Source: an uncultured Robinsoniella sp. (lineage in GTDB: Bacteria; Bacillota; Clostridia; Lachnospirales; Lachnospiraceae). Taken from it: a stretch of DNA of 64,000 nt. A model generated the notes under the pieces. That model had not been told where the DNA came from. It saw only the letters and a program-made list of their open reading frames with translations, and did no database searches. Position 1 is the stretch's first letter, and every line of letters begins with the position of its first letter. The stretch is from assembly GCA_900540475.1 (NCBI GenBank), contig UQGG01000016.1:1-64000 (forward strand). Reading direction: 5' to 3'. Shown here one piece after another: positions 18,224-27,655 of this stretch. A program made the position numbers and the translations under genes.

Positions 18224-18283
18224 ATGATTGGTTCCGAACAGCATGAAAATGAGAGACATGAAAAAGGAGGATTTGATTTATGA
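18224..18283 (+). CDS. Candidate 19-residue leader peptide coupled to the beta-domain gene
   Basis: ATG 18224 has AAGGAGGGG about 10 bases upstream, and the frame stops at TGA 18281-18283, overlapping the next ATG (18280) as ATGA. The product would be MIGSEQHENERHEKGGFDL. The ribosome site of the next gene (AAAAAGGAGG) lies inside it, so translational coupling is possible. It is too short to judge by coding signal alone. Confidence 0.4.
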   Translation: MIGSEQHENERHEKGGFDL

Positions 18284-19119
18284 AGATTTTTAAAAGATTG
18301 ACCGCGTTGGTACTGGCTTTAACATTAGTTTTAGGTATGACCACAATTACAGCATCTGCAGCAAGTGATAACCTGGCGATTGGTTCTGTTACTTTAACAG
18401 CTCCCACATCCGGTAATAGTGCAGTAGCAGAATTAAAGACAGTAACCGTTGGCGGTGTAACCCGCTATACTTATAATGCGAAATTACCATCTGGAACAGC
18501 TACAAGTGATCTTAAAAAATTAAATGTTGTTCTGACTGGTGTAAATTCTGATGCAGCTGTCAGCATTGATAGTCAGACAAGCGCTACAGGAAGTACGACA
18601 AGAACATTTAATAACGTTGATGTGTCTGCGTCATCTGCTACGATTTCCGTTACATATGGTGGTGAGACCAGAGCTTATGAATTGACGGCTACTGTGGATG
18701 CAACAAAACTTACTGTTGAAATTGGAATCCGTACTACCAATGCTTATAATTATGGTACAGAATATCAGGCAGCAGCAAATGCAATTATGTGTCCTTCTAA
18801 TAATAAAAATTCTTATGTTACACTTAAACTGGATGCTGGATCTACTGTTATGGATGCACTTGTAGCAGTGGCAAAAGAGCGTGGTATTCAATTAACTGGA
18901 GCAGAAAATAATTATATATCCAAAATGTCTAAGGGTGGATATACTCTGGGAGAATTTACCTGCGGAGGTATGAGCGGATGGATGTATACCGTAATTCCTC
19001 AAGGTGGAGAAGAGTTTTTACCAATGTATGGTGCAGCTCAGTATTATCTGGAAGGCGGAGAAAAAATTAATTGGCAATATACCTGCAATTATGGTGCAGA
19101 TATTGGATTTGGATTCTAA
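18280..19119 (+). CDS. Secreted DUF4430 (transcobalamin C-terminal-like) protein
   Basis: 279 residues. Signal peptide 1-28 (KIFKR, Leu/Ala core, ASAA). Residues about 29-140 look like a Ser/Thr-rich beta-sandwich of unknown family. Residues about 142-279 are a DUF4430 domain: VTLKLDAGSTVMDALVAVA, YISKMSKGGYTLGEF, then SGWMY at 232-236, Y-rich strands and the end YGADIGFGF. This beta domain corresponds to the small C-terminal domain of vertebrate B12 carriers. First gene after riboswitch 2; the toroid-bearing 19188 gene follows after a 68-bp gap containing a hairpin. Inferred role: extracellular cobalamin binding together with the alpha-domain partner. Confidence 0.88.
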   Translation: MKIFKRLTALVLALTLVLGMTTITASAASDNLAIGSVTLTAPTSGNSAVAELKTVTVGGVTRYTYNAKLPSGTATSDLKKLNVVLTGVNSDAAVSIDSQTSATGSTTRTFNNVDVSASSATISVTYGGETRAYELTATVDATKLTVEIGIRTTNAYNYGTEYQAAANAIMCPSNNKNSYVTLKLDAGSTVMDALVAVAKERGIQLTGAENNYISKMSKGGYTLGEFTCGGMSGWMYTVIPQGGEEFLPMYGAAQYYLEGGEKINWQYTCNYGADIGFGF

Positions 19120-19131
19120 TTACAATTTGTG

Positions 19132-19170
19132 AGAAGACAGGGTATCCCATTTCGGATGCCTTGCTTCTTG
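19132..19170 (+). promoter_or_regulatory. Intercistronic hairpin
   Basis: GAAGACAGGGTATCC pairs imperfectly with GGATGCCTTGCTTC around a CATTTC loop. The following T-run is poor, so it is more likely an mRNA stabiliser or partial attenuator than a full terminator. Confidence 0.45.
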
Positions 19171-19187
19171 TTAGAAAGAGGTAGGTT

Positions 19188-22100
19188 ATGGTGAGAAAAG
19201 TAAAACGTTTTCTAGCTGGATTTATGTCTGTATGTATGTGTTTAACAATGATTCCTGTAACTACTCAGGCGCAGATGATAAAATCAGAAAATATACAAAG
19301 TGATTCAAATTCTAACAGGACGAGTGGAGAAACTAAGGCAGATACCAGATTGGTTACTATTAATGGGTATTGTGGAGAAGCGGGAGAAGAGCCGGATGAT
19401 ATATACTATGATTGGGCATTTAAGCTTTTAGATAGTAATCATGAAGTTATTTATGATTCTAAAATAGATTGTGAAGTTGGCGAAACATACTATTTAATGC
19501 TTGATTATAACAATTATCCAAGCTATCTATTTAATCGTGCAGAAGTGACAGGACTGGAATTATCAGAAGTTGATAAAAACAATATGATTGAAGCGATTAC
19601 AAATGGTACTTTTTCATTTGTTATGCCTGATAATGATATTACATTTGACCTTTATCTTATGAGGCAAGCTTATGTTCGAAGCGTATATATGGAACCGGAA
19701 GATGGTGGAACAATAGTAATAACTGGTGAAGAGTATGTGAATGGAAATAAAACTGAATGGTATAACCCGTATAATACCGATGTTACGATAAAGGCTTTAG
19801 CCAATTTAGGGTATCGTTTCAAGACGTGGGATATATCAACTTCAAGTTCTCTGGGACCAGATTTACCTGTTGATCCAGAGCTTTCACAGAATTTAACATC
19901 ATCGGAAAAGTTATTTAAGATGCCTAATCGTGATGTGCATCTAAATGCATATTTTGAAAAAGACCCTGATGCCGTTTTCGATGCCGTATTTACAGGAGGA
20001 GAAGGAGCAGTTGGAACAGCACCAGAAAAAATAACCAGTAAAGAATCAGTTGAAGTTACTTTACCTGAAAATACCTTTACATTAAACGGTTATCGATTCC
20101 TGGGTTGGTACGATGGTCAAGATGTTTATAAGCCGGGGTCTGTATACAACATGCCGTTTGGAGGTATTACTTTCACGGCAGAGTGGGCGCAGTCCGGTAC
20201 ATCTAATATTAAATTCGAATCAGGTGGAGCTGATTCCGGAACGCCAATCGTTTTAAAAAACCAGAAACCAGGCGACCAGGTAAAAATTCCGGAAAATCCA
20301 TTTACAAAAGCAGGTTTTGACTTTGATGGATGGCATGATGGGACGCAGACATACCAGCCGGGTGATGATTATACGATTCCGGATCATGACGTAACCTTTA
20401 CTGCCCAGTGGAGTGCGTTCTATACCTTTGATGCAGGTACCGACGTATGGAATGTATCTGCGAAATGGTGTTACGGTCCTGAGGATGCAGGAATTATTCC
20501 CCAGGAAGCTGGAGCTAAAAATGGCAGAATGCCAAAAGGCAACGTAGAACGTATATACTTTGGCATGTCCGGTGAGATCAATCAAAATGCAGATAATTAT
20601 TACAAATTCGAAGGCTTTACCATTAACGGAAAAACTTATACCGAAGCAACGACGATTTCAAATACCGATTATTTTTCCGGAAATGTGATTATCAGCTTAC
20701 CGGATAAAGAGGATGCAGATGGCTGCAAATATGGTAAAGTAGAATTTAAAAATGGCGAATTTAAAGATAATGTTGAGATCAGGCAGCATTACACAGAAAC
20801 AACAGAAAAACGATATCTGGCGGATATATCATCTCTTGCGATCAACGGACGAACAGGGAATATTACAAATGATAAAATTGTTGTAAGCATACCTGAAGAT
20901 ACAGATCTTACGAAATTGAAACCGGTCATCAAATTAAGTGATGGTGCCACAGTTTCCCCAAAATCGGAAGAAGAAGTGGATTTAACAAAGCCAGTTCTTT
21001 ATACCGTTATATCCAAGGATGGCAGAATAACAAAGAAATATACAGTCTCCGTAGAATTCATAAGGAATCACCTGGAAGAAAATCTGCCGGGATGGATTAC
21101 ACAGACATTTGAGGCACGCCGGGATAGAGATGGTGATGGTACTCTGGTACTGGGAAGCGAGCCATTCCTTAAAAGTGCCAGTTCTACCTGGTCCGACTGG
21201 GCTGCATTTACAATGGGACGTTTTGGCACGGTTAATTCCGATGGAAGTGTGAACCTGAATTATAAAGATGGTGAAAATAATGAAGGTTACAGCGCTTACA
21301 TGAAAGCAATGAAAGCAAATATCGAAAAAAGATATGCGGAGAACGATGGAAAATTAGATGATAATAAAGTGACAGAATGGCATCGTGCTGCACTTGCAAT
21401 CGCAGCAATTGGAGGCGATGTTACTGATTTTGGAACTTATAATGGCAATGGGATTAATCTTATCAATGATGGAGCCTTTAATGCTGTTGTAGACCCCTCA
21501 AGACAGGGAATTAACGGACCGATTTTTGCATTGATAGCAATGAATATACAGGACTTTACCCGTCCCGCTGAAATGAAATATTCTGATGAATATCTAATCA
21601 AATATATTCTGGAGAGACAGCTGAAGGACGGTGAAAATGGAAGCTACAGCGGATGGGCATTGTGGGGAGCGGTATCTGATCCTGATATCTCAGCTATGGC
21701 AGTACAGGCATTGTCTGCCTATTATTGGGATGATACGGAATATACTTACACAAATCTGGCAAGTGGTGAGACTGTAACAAAAACGGTTCGCACAGCAATC
21801 GATGAAGCTTTGAACAGATTGGGGACACTGCAGACAGATCTGGGTGATTACTTATCCTGGGGAACGAGAAATATGGAAAGTACGTCTCAGGTGCTGCTTG
21901 CCATTATTTCTGTGGGAGTAGATCCTTTGACCGACCAGCGCTTTATTAAAAATGGAAATACCCTGATTGACGGTGTTTTACGGTACAAATTAAAGTCCGG
22001 TGGATTCTGCCATACCTTTGATTATGACCCGGATAATGCTGGGGCTTCTAACGGAGTATATAATTCCATGGCAACAGATCAGGGAGGTTATGGTTTAGTT

Positions 22101-23336
22101 GCTGCCTGGAGATATCTGAATGGAATGCGTTATATATATGACTTTCGTGCAGAGTTCTCAGCCCAGGATACATCCGTTATTAACACCTTAAAAACAACGA
22201 TAGACAATGCATTAGCGAAAAAAGGTACAGAAGGATATTACGAAGCTTTAAATAGTGCTATGGAAACATATGATAGTACTTTCAAAGAATTGAACGATAA
22301 TTCTTTACGTAGATATGTACCAAACTATTGGCAGCTTTCCGATGCACTTGACGCAGAAAATGCCACAGTTGACGAATTGAAAAAAGCAGCAGCTCCGGTT
22401 GAACAGCTTATCGCAGCAATCGGTACAGTAACAAAAGACAGCAAAGCAGCAATAGAAAAAGCAAGAGCAGCATATGATTCACTTGCAGATGCAGCCAAAA
22501 AATATGTCAGCAATTACAGTGTCTTAACGGCAGCAGAAAAAACACTGGCTGAGTTATCAAAACCAGTACCTCCGGAAGTTGTAAAAGTAACCGGAATTAC
22601 GTTAGAGAAATCAGGGATCTCCCTGTATCCTACACAGGCGCAATTGCTGAAAGCAACGGTAACACCTGCTAATGCAGCTAATAAAGCAGTTACCTATAAG
22701 AGCAGTAATACAAAAGCAGTTACAGTTGACGCAAATGGGAAAATAACCGCAAAAGCTGCTGGAACAGCTGTCATTACTGTGACAGCACAAGATGGAAGCG
22801 GTAAATCTGCTGACTGTAAAGTTACGGTTAAAAAGGCAAAAGTTAAACTAAATGCAGCAACATTGCCATTACAGGTAAAGAAGCGGGTGACCCTTAAGGT
22901 ATCTGGTTTGGCAGCAGGGGATAAAGTGGTTTCCTGGAAGAGTTCTAATAAAAAGTATGCTGAGGTATCGGGCAAAGGAAAAGTAACAGCGAAGAAACCG
23001 GGAAAAACGATAATCACCGTAACAACAAAATATGGAGCGAAAGCAACCTGCAGAATTAACGTTAAGAAAAGCAAGGTAAAAGTCTCTTCTATTTCTGTTA
23101 ATAAAAAGAAACTGGAGCTGAAAAAGGATAAGAGGGTAAAATTAGTGGTAACGCTCAAACCGATTACTGCGAAGGATAACATTAAATTTAAATCTTCTAA
23201 TCGTAGAATTGCAACTGTAAGCTCTAGTGGTTTAGTCAAAGCAAGGAAAAAAGGAGAATGTAAGATCACTGTCACTACTTCTAATGGGAAGAAGGCAACA
23301 GTGAAAGTGAAAGTTATAAATAGCAGCAAAAAATAA
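19188..23336 (+). CDS. Large secreted protein: Flg_new repeats, alpha-alpha toroid, Big_2 domains
   Basis: 1382 residues. Signal peptide 1-29. Two InlB/Flg_new repeats lie at about 264-330 and 341-405 (FLGWYDG, FDGWHDG, FTAQW). Residues about 627-990 form a prenyltransferase/terpenoid-cyclase-like toroid as in the alpha domain of intrinsic factor: EWHRAALAIAAIGGDV, GINGPIFALIAMN, DPDISAMAVQALSAYY, STSQVLLAIISVGVDP and MATDQGGYGLVAAWRYLNG. It begins near a calcium-loop-like DRDGDG (642-647). A FIVAR-like helical stretch (about 1000-1125) and three Lys-rich Big_2 domains (about 1134-1377) follow. No sortase motif; the basic Big_2 tail may hold it in the wall. It pairs with the preceding beta-domain gene under riboswitch 2. 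Confidence 0.88.
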   Translation: MVRKVKRFLAGFMSVCMCLTMIPVTTQAQMIKSENIQSDSNSNRTSGETKADTRLVTINGYCGEAGEEPDDIYYDWAFKLLDSNHEVIYDSKIDCEVGETYYLMLDYNNYPSYLFNRAEVTGLELSEVDKNNMIEAITNGTFSFVMPDNDITFDLYLMRQAYVRSVYMEPEDGGTIVITGEEYVNGNKTEWYNPYNTDVTIKALANLGYRFKTWDISTSSSLGPDLPVDPELSQNLTSSEKLFKMPNRDVHLNAYFEKDPDAVFDAVFTGGEGAVGTAPEKITSKESVEVTLPENTFTLNGYRFLGWYDGQDVYKPGSVYNMPFGGITFTAEWAQSGTSNIKFESGGADSGTPIVLKNQKPGDQVKIPENPFTKAGFDFDGWHDGTQTYQPGDDYTIPDHDVTFTAQWSAFYTFDAGTDVWNVSAKWCYGPEDAGIIPQEAGAKNGRMPKGNVERIYFGMSGEINQNADNYYKFEGFTINGKTYTEATTISNTDYFSGNVIISLPDKEDADGCKYGKVEFKNGEFKDNVEIRQHYTETTEKRYLADISSLAINGRTGNITNDKIVVSIPEDTDLTKLKPVIKLSDGATVSPKSEEEVDLTKPVLYTVISKDGRITKKYTVSVEFIRNHLEENLPGWITQTFEARRDRDGDGTLVLGSEPFLKSASSTWSDWAAFTMGRFGTVNSDGSVNLNYKDGENNEGYSAYMKAMKANIEKRYAENDGKLDDNKVTEWHRAALAIAAIGGDVTDFGTYNGNGINLINDGAFNAVVDPSRQGINGPIFALIAMNIQDFTRPAEMKYSDEYLIKYILERQLKDGENGSYSGWALWGAVSDPDISAMAVQALSAYYWDDTEYTYTNLASGETVTKTVRTAIDEALNRLGTLQTDLGDYLSWGTRNMESTSQVLLAIISVGVDPLTDQRFIKNGNTLIDGVLRYKLKSGGFCHTFDYDPDNAGASNGVYNSMATDQGGYGLVAAWRYLNGMRYIYDFRAEFSAQDTSVINTLKTTIDNALAKKGTEGYYEALNSAMETYDSTFKELNDNSLRRYVPNYWQLSDALDAENATVDELKKAAAPVEQLIAAIGTVTKDSKAAIEKARAAYDSLADAAKKYVSNYSVLTAAEKTLAELSKPVPPEVVKVTGITLEKSGISLYPTQAQLLKATVTPANAANKAVTYKSSNTKAVTVDANGKITAKAAGTAVITVTAQDGSGKSADCKVTVKKAKVKLNAATLPLQVKKRVTLKVSGLAAGDKVVSWKSSNKKYAEVSGKGKVTAKKPGKTIITVTTKYGAKATCRINVKKSKVKVSSISVNKKKLELKKDKRVKLVVTLKPITAKDNIKFKSSNRRIATVSSSGLVKARKKGECKITVTTSNGKKATVKVKVINSSKK

Positions 23337-23360
23337 AACACAATATTCTAACTAAAATAT

Positions 23361-23458
23361 GACTGTACGATCTGGCAGGAGAGAAAGATATGAAAACTTT
23401 ATGGCATAGCCCATATTTGAATTCCTTCTCTGTGGTTCGGATCGTGCAGTTTTTTTTG
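23361..23458 (+). terminator. Long hairpin terminator after the toroid gene
   Basis: ACTGTACGATC (from 23362) pairs with GATCGTGCAGT (ending 23450) with a G-U pair, with an inner AGGAGAGA/CTTCTCT pairing, followed by eight T. Confidence 0.65.
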
Positions 23459-23501
23459 TGTAATGACTGAAAGTATCTAAATAAAATTTTTGCAGGCCTT
23501 A

Positions 23502-23530
23502 TTGACAAATAGATAATAATAGGATATGAT
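23502..23530 (+). promoter_or_regulatory. Promoter of the flavodoxin gene
   Basis: TTGACA (23502-23507), 17 bp, TATGAT (23525-23530). Confidence 0.7.
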
Positions 23531-23627
23531 AACGGTATAAATTAAATTAACGATGTTAAGTGTGCGCAAATAAACTAGTACTACGTCCGGATAGAAACTA
23601 AAAAATAAGTGTATAGGAGTAAAGTGT

Positions 23628-24110
23628 ATGAAAATATTGATACTATATGCAAGTAAATATGGATGTACAGAGGATTGTACCAACTATCTCAAAGACAAAC
23701 TGAACCAGGAAGTAAAAACAATAAATTTAAAAGATGCCGGACCCGTCGATTTGCAGCAATATGACTGGGTTATCATCGGAGGATCCATATACATAGGGAA
23801 AATACAAAAAGAAGTAAAACTTTTTTGTGAACAGAATCTGCAAAGCCTGCTTACAAAAAATATTGTTTTATTTATGTGCTGTACAACACCTGATCAGGAA
23901 AGTGAGTTCTTCAGCAAAAATTTTCCCGCATCGCTGCGAAAGCATGCTGAAAAAACAGTAAATATGGGAGGTGAACTCCGTCAACATAAAATGGGATTTT
24001 TCGATAAAAAAATAACAGCCATGGTGTCGAAACTGGAGCCTAAGAAAAATGAAATTCTATATAAAAATATAGATGGATTAGCTGATTTTCTAAATAAGAA
24101 AAGTTCTTAA
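23628..24110 (+). CDS. Flavodoxin-domain protein (HemG/protoporphyrinogen oxidase-like)
   Basis: 160 residues, cytoplasmic. The flavodoxin FMN phosphate loop is seen at the N-terminus (ILYASKYGCTEDC, 5-17), with DWVIIGGSIYIGKIQKEVK (about 46-64) and FMCCTTPD. This matches the Flavodoxin_5 group that includes HemG, but that assignment is by pattern only. It has its own promoter and sits between two cobalamin-riboswitch units. A redox role linked to corrinoid reduction is possible but unsupported by sequence. Confidence 0.85.
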   Translation: MKILILYASKYGCTEDCTNYLKDKLNQEVKTINLKDAGPVDLQQYDWVIIGGSIYIGKIQKEVKLFCEQNLQSLLTKNIVLFMCCTTPDQESEFFSKNFPASLRKHAEKTVNMGGELRQHKMGFFDKKITAMVSKLEPKKNEILYKNIDGLADFLNKKSS

Positions 24111-24190
24111 AGGAAGCTGCTAAATGAAAAATATATTTATAATTTTGGAGGTGAAATATAAAAAAGATACCAATTATCCAAAGAAATTCA

Positions 24191-24219
24191 TTGACTTTCC
24201 CATTTCAATGAGATAGTAT
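24191..24219 (+). promoter_or_regulatory. Promoter of cobalamin riboswitch 3
   Basis: TTGACT (24191-24196), 17 bp, TAGTAT (24214-24219); an alternative -10 TATTAT lies at 24217-24222. Confidence 0.55.
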
Positions 24220-24240
24220 TATTTCATAAACAAAATATTA

Positions 24241-24445
24241 ATTGCGGTCATTTTTCATGCAGTTTTTCAGAATCTGCCATGAAAGTGATAATAGGGAAGC
24301 CGGTTCAACTCCGGCACAGTCACCTCTACTGTAACGTGGACGAGGAAACAATATGCCATTGGCGCTGCACAGATAGCTGCTGAGAAGGCGTTTCTAAGGT
24401 CGAAGCGGAGTCAGGATACCTGCCGTAAAAACAGATTGCTGAATT
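24241..24445 (+). promoter_or_regulatory. Cobalamin riboswitch 3
   Basis: Core GGGAAGCCGGTTCAACTCCGG, CTACTGTAACGTGGACGAGG, GCCATTG, GAAGGCGTTTCT and the B12 box GAGTCAGGATACCTGCC (about 24408-24424). A terminator follows at 24547-24590. It heads the longest unit, which runs through the ECF genes and possibly to 44462. Confidence 0.96.
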
Positions 24446-24546
24446 TCCGGGCTGAGGAAACAGATTTGTTTTTATACCGCGATTTAATGTTTGGTGCATT
24501 AGAATGATGGAATAAAGAGGATGGGAATCCGATTTGCTTATAATAT

Positions 24547-24590
24547 AAAAGCCTTTCTGTTTACACACAGGAAGGCTTTTATTTTTGTGT
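24547..24590 (+). terminator. Riboswitch 3 terminator
   Basis: AAAAGCCTTTCTGT (24547-24560) pairs perfectly with ACAGGAAGGCTTTT (24567-24580), then a T-rich tail. Confidence 0.9.
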
Positions 24591-24625
24591 AAAAAAATAT
24601 GATAAATAATTCAGGAGGAAACGAA

Positions 24626-27553
24626 ATGAGGGAGAAAAAAGTTATTCAGAAATTTTTCGTTTGGATGACTGTCATGCTGCTGTTGATAACAGATATTCCG
24701 GTAATGGTTGTTCGGGCGAATGAAACAGGTTCCGGCCAGCAAGAAGAAATCATGCTGAAAACTACCTTACAAAATGGATTTACCCAACGGGCGAGCAAAA
24801 AAACATTTGATGTCTGGGCAAGAGACAGCGGAGACAACAAAGTGGATTCGGAGGCATTTTTATATAGTCAAGATACACCCGAAGACCTGGAAGCGCTGGC
24901 GGTAAGCTGGAACGACGATAAAAAAACCAGCTATTTATTAAATATGACCGGTAAGGCGGATGGCAGTTACGGCATTATTGTCCGGGGATATAAGGAAGAC
25001 GGTTCTGAAAAAGAGGTTCAATTCCATTTTACATACAAAGCAGCAAATAAAGGGGAGTGTGTTGGATATGCAGCCTTAGATATTGAACTATTCACTATTT
25101 CAAAAGATTATCTGATAGAACCGGTGCTGGTTCCAGTGTATGAAGGTGAGAATTCTGTCCGCGCCCTCCAGCGTCTGATTCACAAATACGGATTCGAAAT
25201 GGTTTATACGGGAAGTCTGGATACCGGGTTTTATTTAGCAAAAATTAAAAATCTGCCAATTGGTTTCCTAAAGGATGCAGTTTTAGAGCCTAAGGTGGCT
25301 ACCGTGGATGAAGTGAGAAATGCTTTTGACCCGGCGGCTTATATTGAGGGTGAGCTGGGAGAATTTAATTTCAGCCGAATGAGCGGCTGGATGTATTGTT
25401 TGAATAATGTATTTCCAAATGTAGGATTTGCGGACACCTATCTATCAGACGGAGATGTGGTACGCGTACAGTTCACGGTAGGATATGGTTCTGAGATCGG
25501 CGGCTCCGGTGCAATGGGGGGCGGGGATATTGATGATTATTATCTGGTAGCAGACAAAGACCGTCTGACATATCTGCTTGCCAGTATAAATTCTGCAGCA
25601 AATAGAGAAGCGTTGCTGAATGATCCAAAGATCAGCCAGATGGTAAGTCAGGCGAACCAAGTCATGAGTGACATAGGAGCAGAGCAAAATGTGGTAGATG
25701 AGATATCAGAAATGTTGGAAGATACATTGATTGGTGAAGTAACTGCTATAAAAATGCTGACAGAAGATAAAGAGATTATGATTAATGACAGTGAAGAACT
25801 GCAGGTGGCAGTGGAGCCGGAACAAACGAATTTTCCGGTTAATCTCCACTGGACATCCAGTGACCCGGAAGTGGTGTCAGTAGAAAGCGGAGAGGTAACG
25901 GCAGTAAGTCCGGGTGTGGCACAGATTACAGCCAGTTATAGAGATCTGCAGGCATCCTGTACCATTACGGTACCGGAAAGCCCCATGACCGGAATTGAAC
26001 TGAGTGCAGATCATTTGGAAATTCTGAAAAACCAGAAAAGTGCGCTGGATGTAATCTATCTGCCGTCAAATACATCGGATAACAGGGAAGTACAGTGGTC
26101 TTCTTCTAACGTAAATTCCGCCACAGTAGATGAAAAAGGAATGGTTGTAGGAAAAGCCGCCGGTGACACTGTCATTACAGCTGTCTGTAATGATTTTAAA
26201 GCTTCCTGTACAGTAAGCGTCAAAGAGATTCCTATGACGGATATGAGTCTTAGTATGGAATCCATGGAATTAACAAAAGGTGCCACAATGACTTTAAAGG
26301 CAAATAGCATTCCAGAGGATGCAACAGACGACATTACCTGGACTTATGTAACATCTGATCCGGAAGTAGCTACCGTGGGTAAGACCGGGATTGTCAAAGG
26401 GATTGCCGAAGGTGAGGCGGATATAACGGTTTCGTCAGGGGCATTCAGCAAAACATGTAAGGTAACCGTAAAGGAAATACCGTTGCAGCAAATCAGTATC
26501 AGTCCCCCTTGTTTTTCCCTGTCCAGCGTCAGCGGCGTGAAAATTAAAAATTTATTATTAACCGTATCGCCGGATAACTATACGGAAAATATCAGATGGA
26601 AGTCCTCGGACTCTTCCGTTGCAAGTGTAAACGAAAATGGTCTGGTCATGGCAAAGAAAAATGGTACGGTATGGATAACGGCATACGGGGATAAAAGCGG
26701 ATTAAGTGCCAGCACTATGGTAAAAGTGATCGACAAAGCGGTTTCCGTTAACAGTCTGTCATTTTCCCAATCTGAAATATCTCTGGAAGAAGGAAAAACT
26801 TTAACATTACCGATTAAAACATCACCGGCAAATTCTACGGATCCGTTTATATGGGTATCCGAACAGGAAAGCATCGTAACGGTCAAAGATGGTAACATTA
26901 CAGCAAAATCTTTAGGCATTGCAAATATAACGGTCTATTCAGGTGATCAGGCGGCTTCCTGTAAAATAACCGTTCAGAAGAAATCGGAACCAAAGCCAAC
27001 GCCGCCGCCGACCCCAACACCGCCTGTTCCGCAGCCTCCAAAACCGGCACCACAGCCAAAAGCCTATGTGAAGTTAAATGTAAGCAGTATTCCTCTGCAG
27101 GTGAAAAAATCAACAAAAGTAGTGAAAGTTAAAAGCATTGGAAAAGGAGACAAGGTTGCTTCCTGGACCAGCTCAAATAAAAAAGTGGCAACGGTTACAA
27201 AGAGTGGGAAAATTACAGCAAAAAAGAAAGGGACTGCTAAAATTACCGTAAAGACAAAACGTGGTGTAAAAGCAGTCTGCAGGGTAAACGTACAAAAAAG
27301 CAAAGTTGTTACGAAATCGCTCAAAGTTAATAAGAGCAGTATGAAACTGAAAAAAGGGAAAAAGGCAACGATTACAGTTGTCAGAAAACCAATTACGGCA
27401 ACGGAAAAAATTTACTTTGAATCATCGAATGAAAAAATAGCTACTGTAAATTCGAAAGGCGTTGTAAGGGCGAAGAAGGCAGGACATTGCAAGATTAAGG
27501 TGAGGAGCAAAAATGGCAAATCTAAAACCGTAAATATTAAGGTTATAAAATGA
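24626..27553 (+). CDS. Secreted DUF4430 protein with seven Big_2 domains
   Basis: 975 residues from ATG 24626, chosen because AGGAGGAA lies 6-7 bases upstream. Signal peptide about 1-33. DUF4430 beta domain about 142-297 with SGWMY at 253-257, followed by NVFPNVGFADTYLSDGD and YGSEIGGSG. Five Big_2 domains lie between about 372 and 782, then a Pro-rich spacer (787-810) and two strongly Lys-rich Big_2 domains (about 812-975). The Pro spacer and basic tail suggest wall insertion with the beta domain displayed outward. First gene after riboswitch 3; the toroid gene follows 102 bp downstream. Inferred to bind cobalamin with that toroid. Confidence 0.88.
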   Translation: MREKKVIQKFFVWMTVMLLLITDIPVMVVRANETGSGQQEEIMLKTTLQNGFTQRASKKTFDVWARDSGDNKVDSEAFLYSQDTPEDLEALAVSWNDDKKTSYLLNMTGKADGSYGIIVRGYKEDGSEKEVQFHFTYKAANKGECVGYAALDIELFTISKDYLIEPVLVPVYEGENSVRALQRLIHKYGFEMVYTGSLDTGFYLAKIKNLPIGFLKDAVLEPKVATVDEVRNAFDPAAYIEGELGEFNFSRMSGWMYCLNNVFPNVGFADTYLSDGDVVRVQFTVGYGSEIGGSGAMGGGDIDDYYLVADKDRLTYLLASINSAANREALLNDPKISQMVSQANQVMSDIGAEQNVVDEISEMLEDTLIGEVTAIKMLTEDKEIMINDSEELQVAVEPEQTNFPVNLHWTSSDPEVVSVESGEVTAVSPGVAQITASYRDLQASCTITVPESPMTGIELSADHLEILKNQKSALDVIYLPSNTSDNREVQWSSSNVNSATVDEKGMVVGKAAGDTVITAVCNDFKASCTVSVKEIPMTDMSLSMESMELTKGATMTLKANSIPEDATDDITWTYVTSDPEVATVGKTGIVKGIAEGEADITVSSGAFSKTCKVTVKEIPLQQISISPPCFSLSSVSGVKIKNLLLTVSPDNYTENIRWKSSDSSVASVNENGLVMAKKNGTVWITAYGDKSGLSASTMVKVIDKAVSVNSLSFSQSEISLEEGKTLTLPIKTSPANSTDPFIWVSEQESIVTVKDGNITAKSLGIANITVYSGDQAASCKITVQKKSEPKPTPPPTPTPPVPQPPKPAPQPKAYVKLNVSSIPLQVKKSTKVVKVKSIGKGDKVASWTSSNKKVATVTKSGKITAKKKGTAKITVKTKRGVKAVCRVNVQKSKVVTKSLKVNKSSMKLKKGKKATITVVRKPITATEKIYFESSNEKIATVNSKGVVRAKKAGHCKIKVRSKNGKSKTVNIKVIK

Positions 27554-27563
27554 AAAACGATTC

Positions 27564-27634
27564 AGAGGGTGTTTGAAAATTCATAGAAGAATGCTGTATG
27601 CCATTTTCAGTGCAGTAATATTTCGAACACGCTC
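27564..27634 (+). repeat. Imperfect inverted repeat between surface genes
   Basis: GAGGGTGTTTGAAAAT (from about 27565) pairs imperfectly with ATTTCGAACACGCTC (to about 27634). There is no T-run. Possible mRNA processing hairpin or dispersed intergenic repeat. Confidence 0.45.
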
Positions 27635-27655
27635 CGGGGAAGAAGGAGGTAGTTT

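Noticed and set aside
24124..24213. 30-codon ORF after the flavodoxin gene
   Set aside because: No ribosome site, low-complexity composition, and it runs into the riboswitch 3 promoter.
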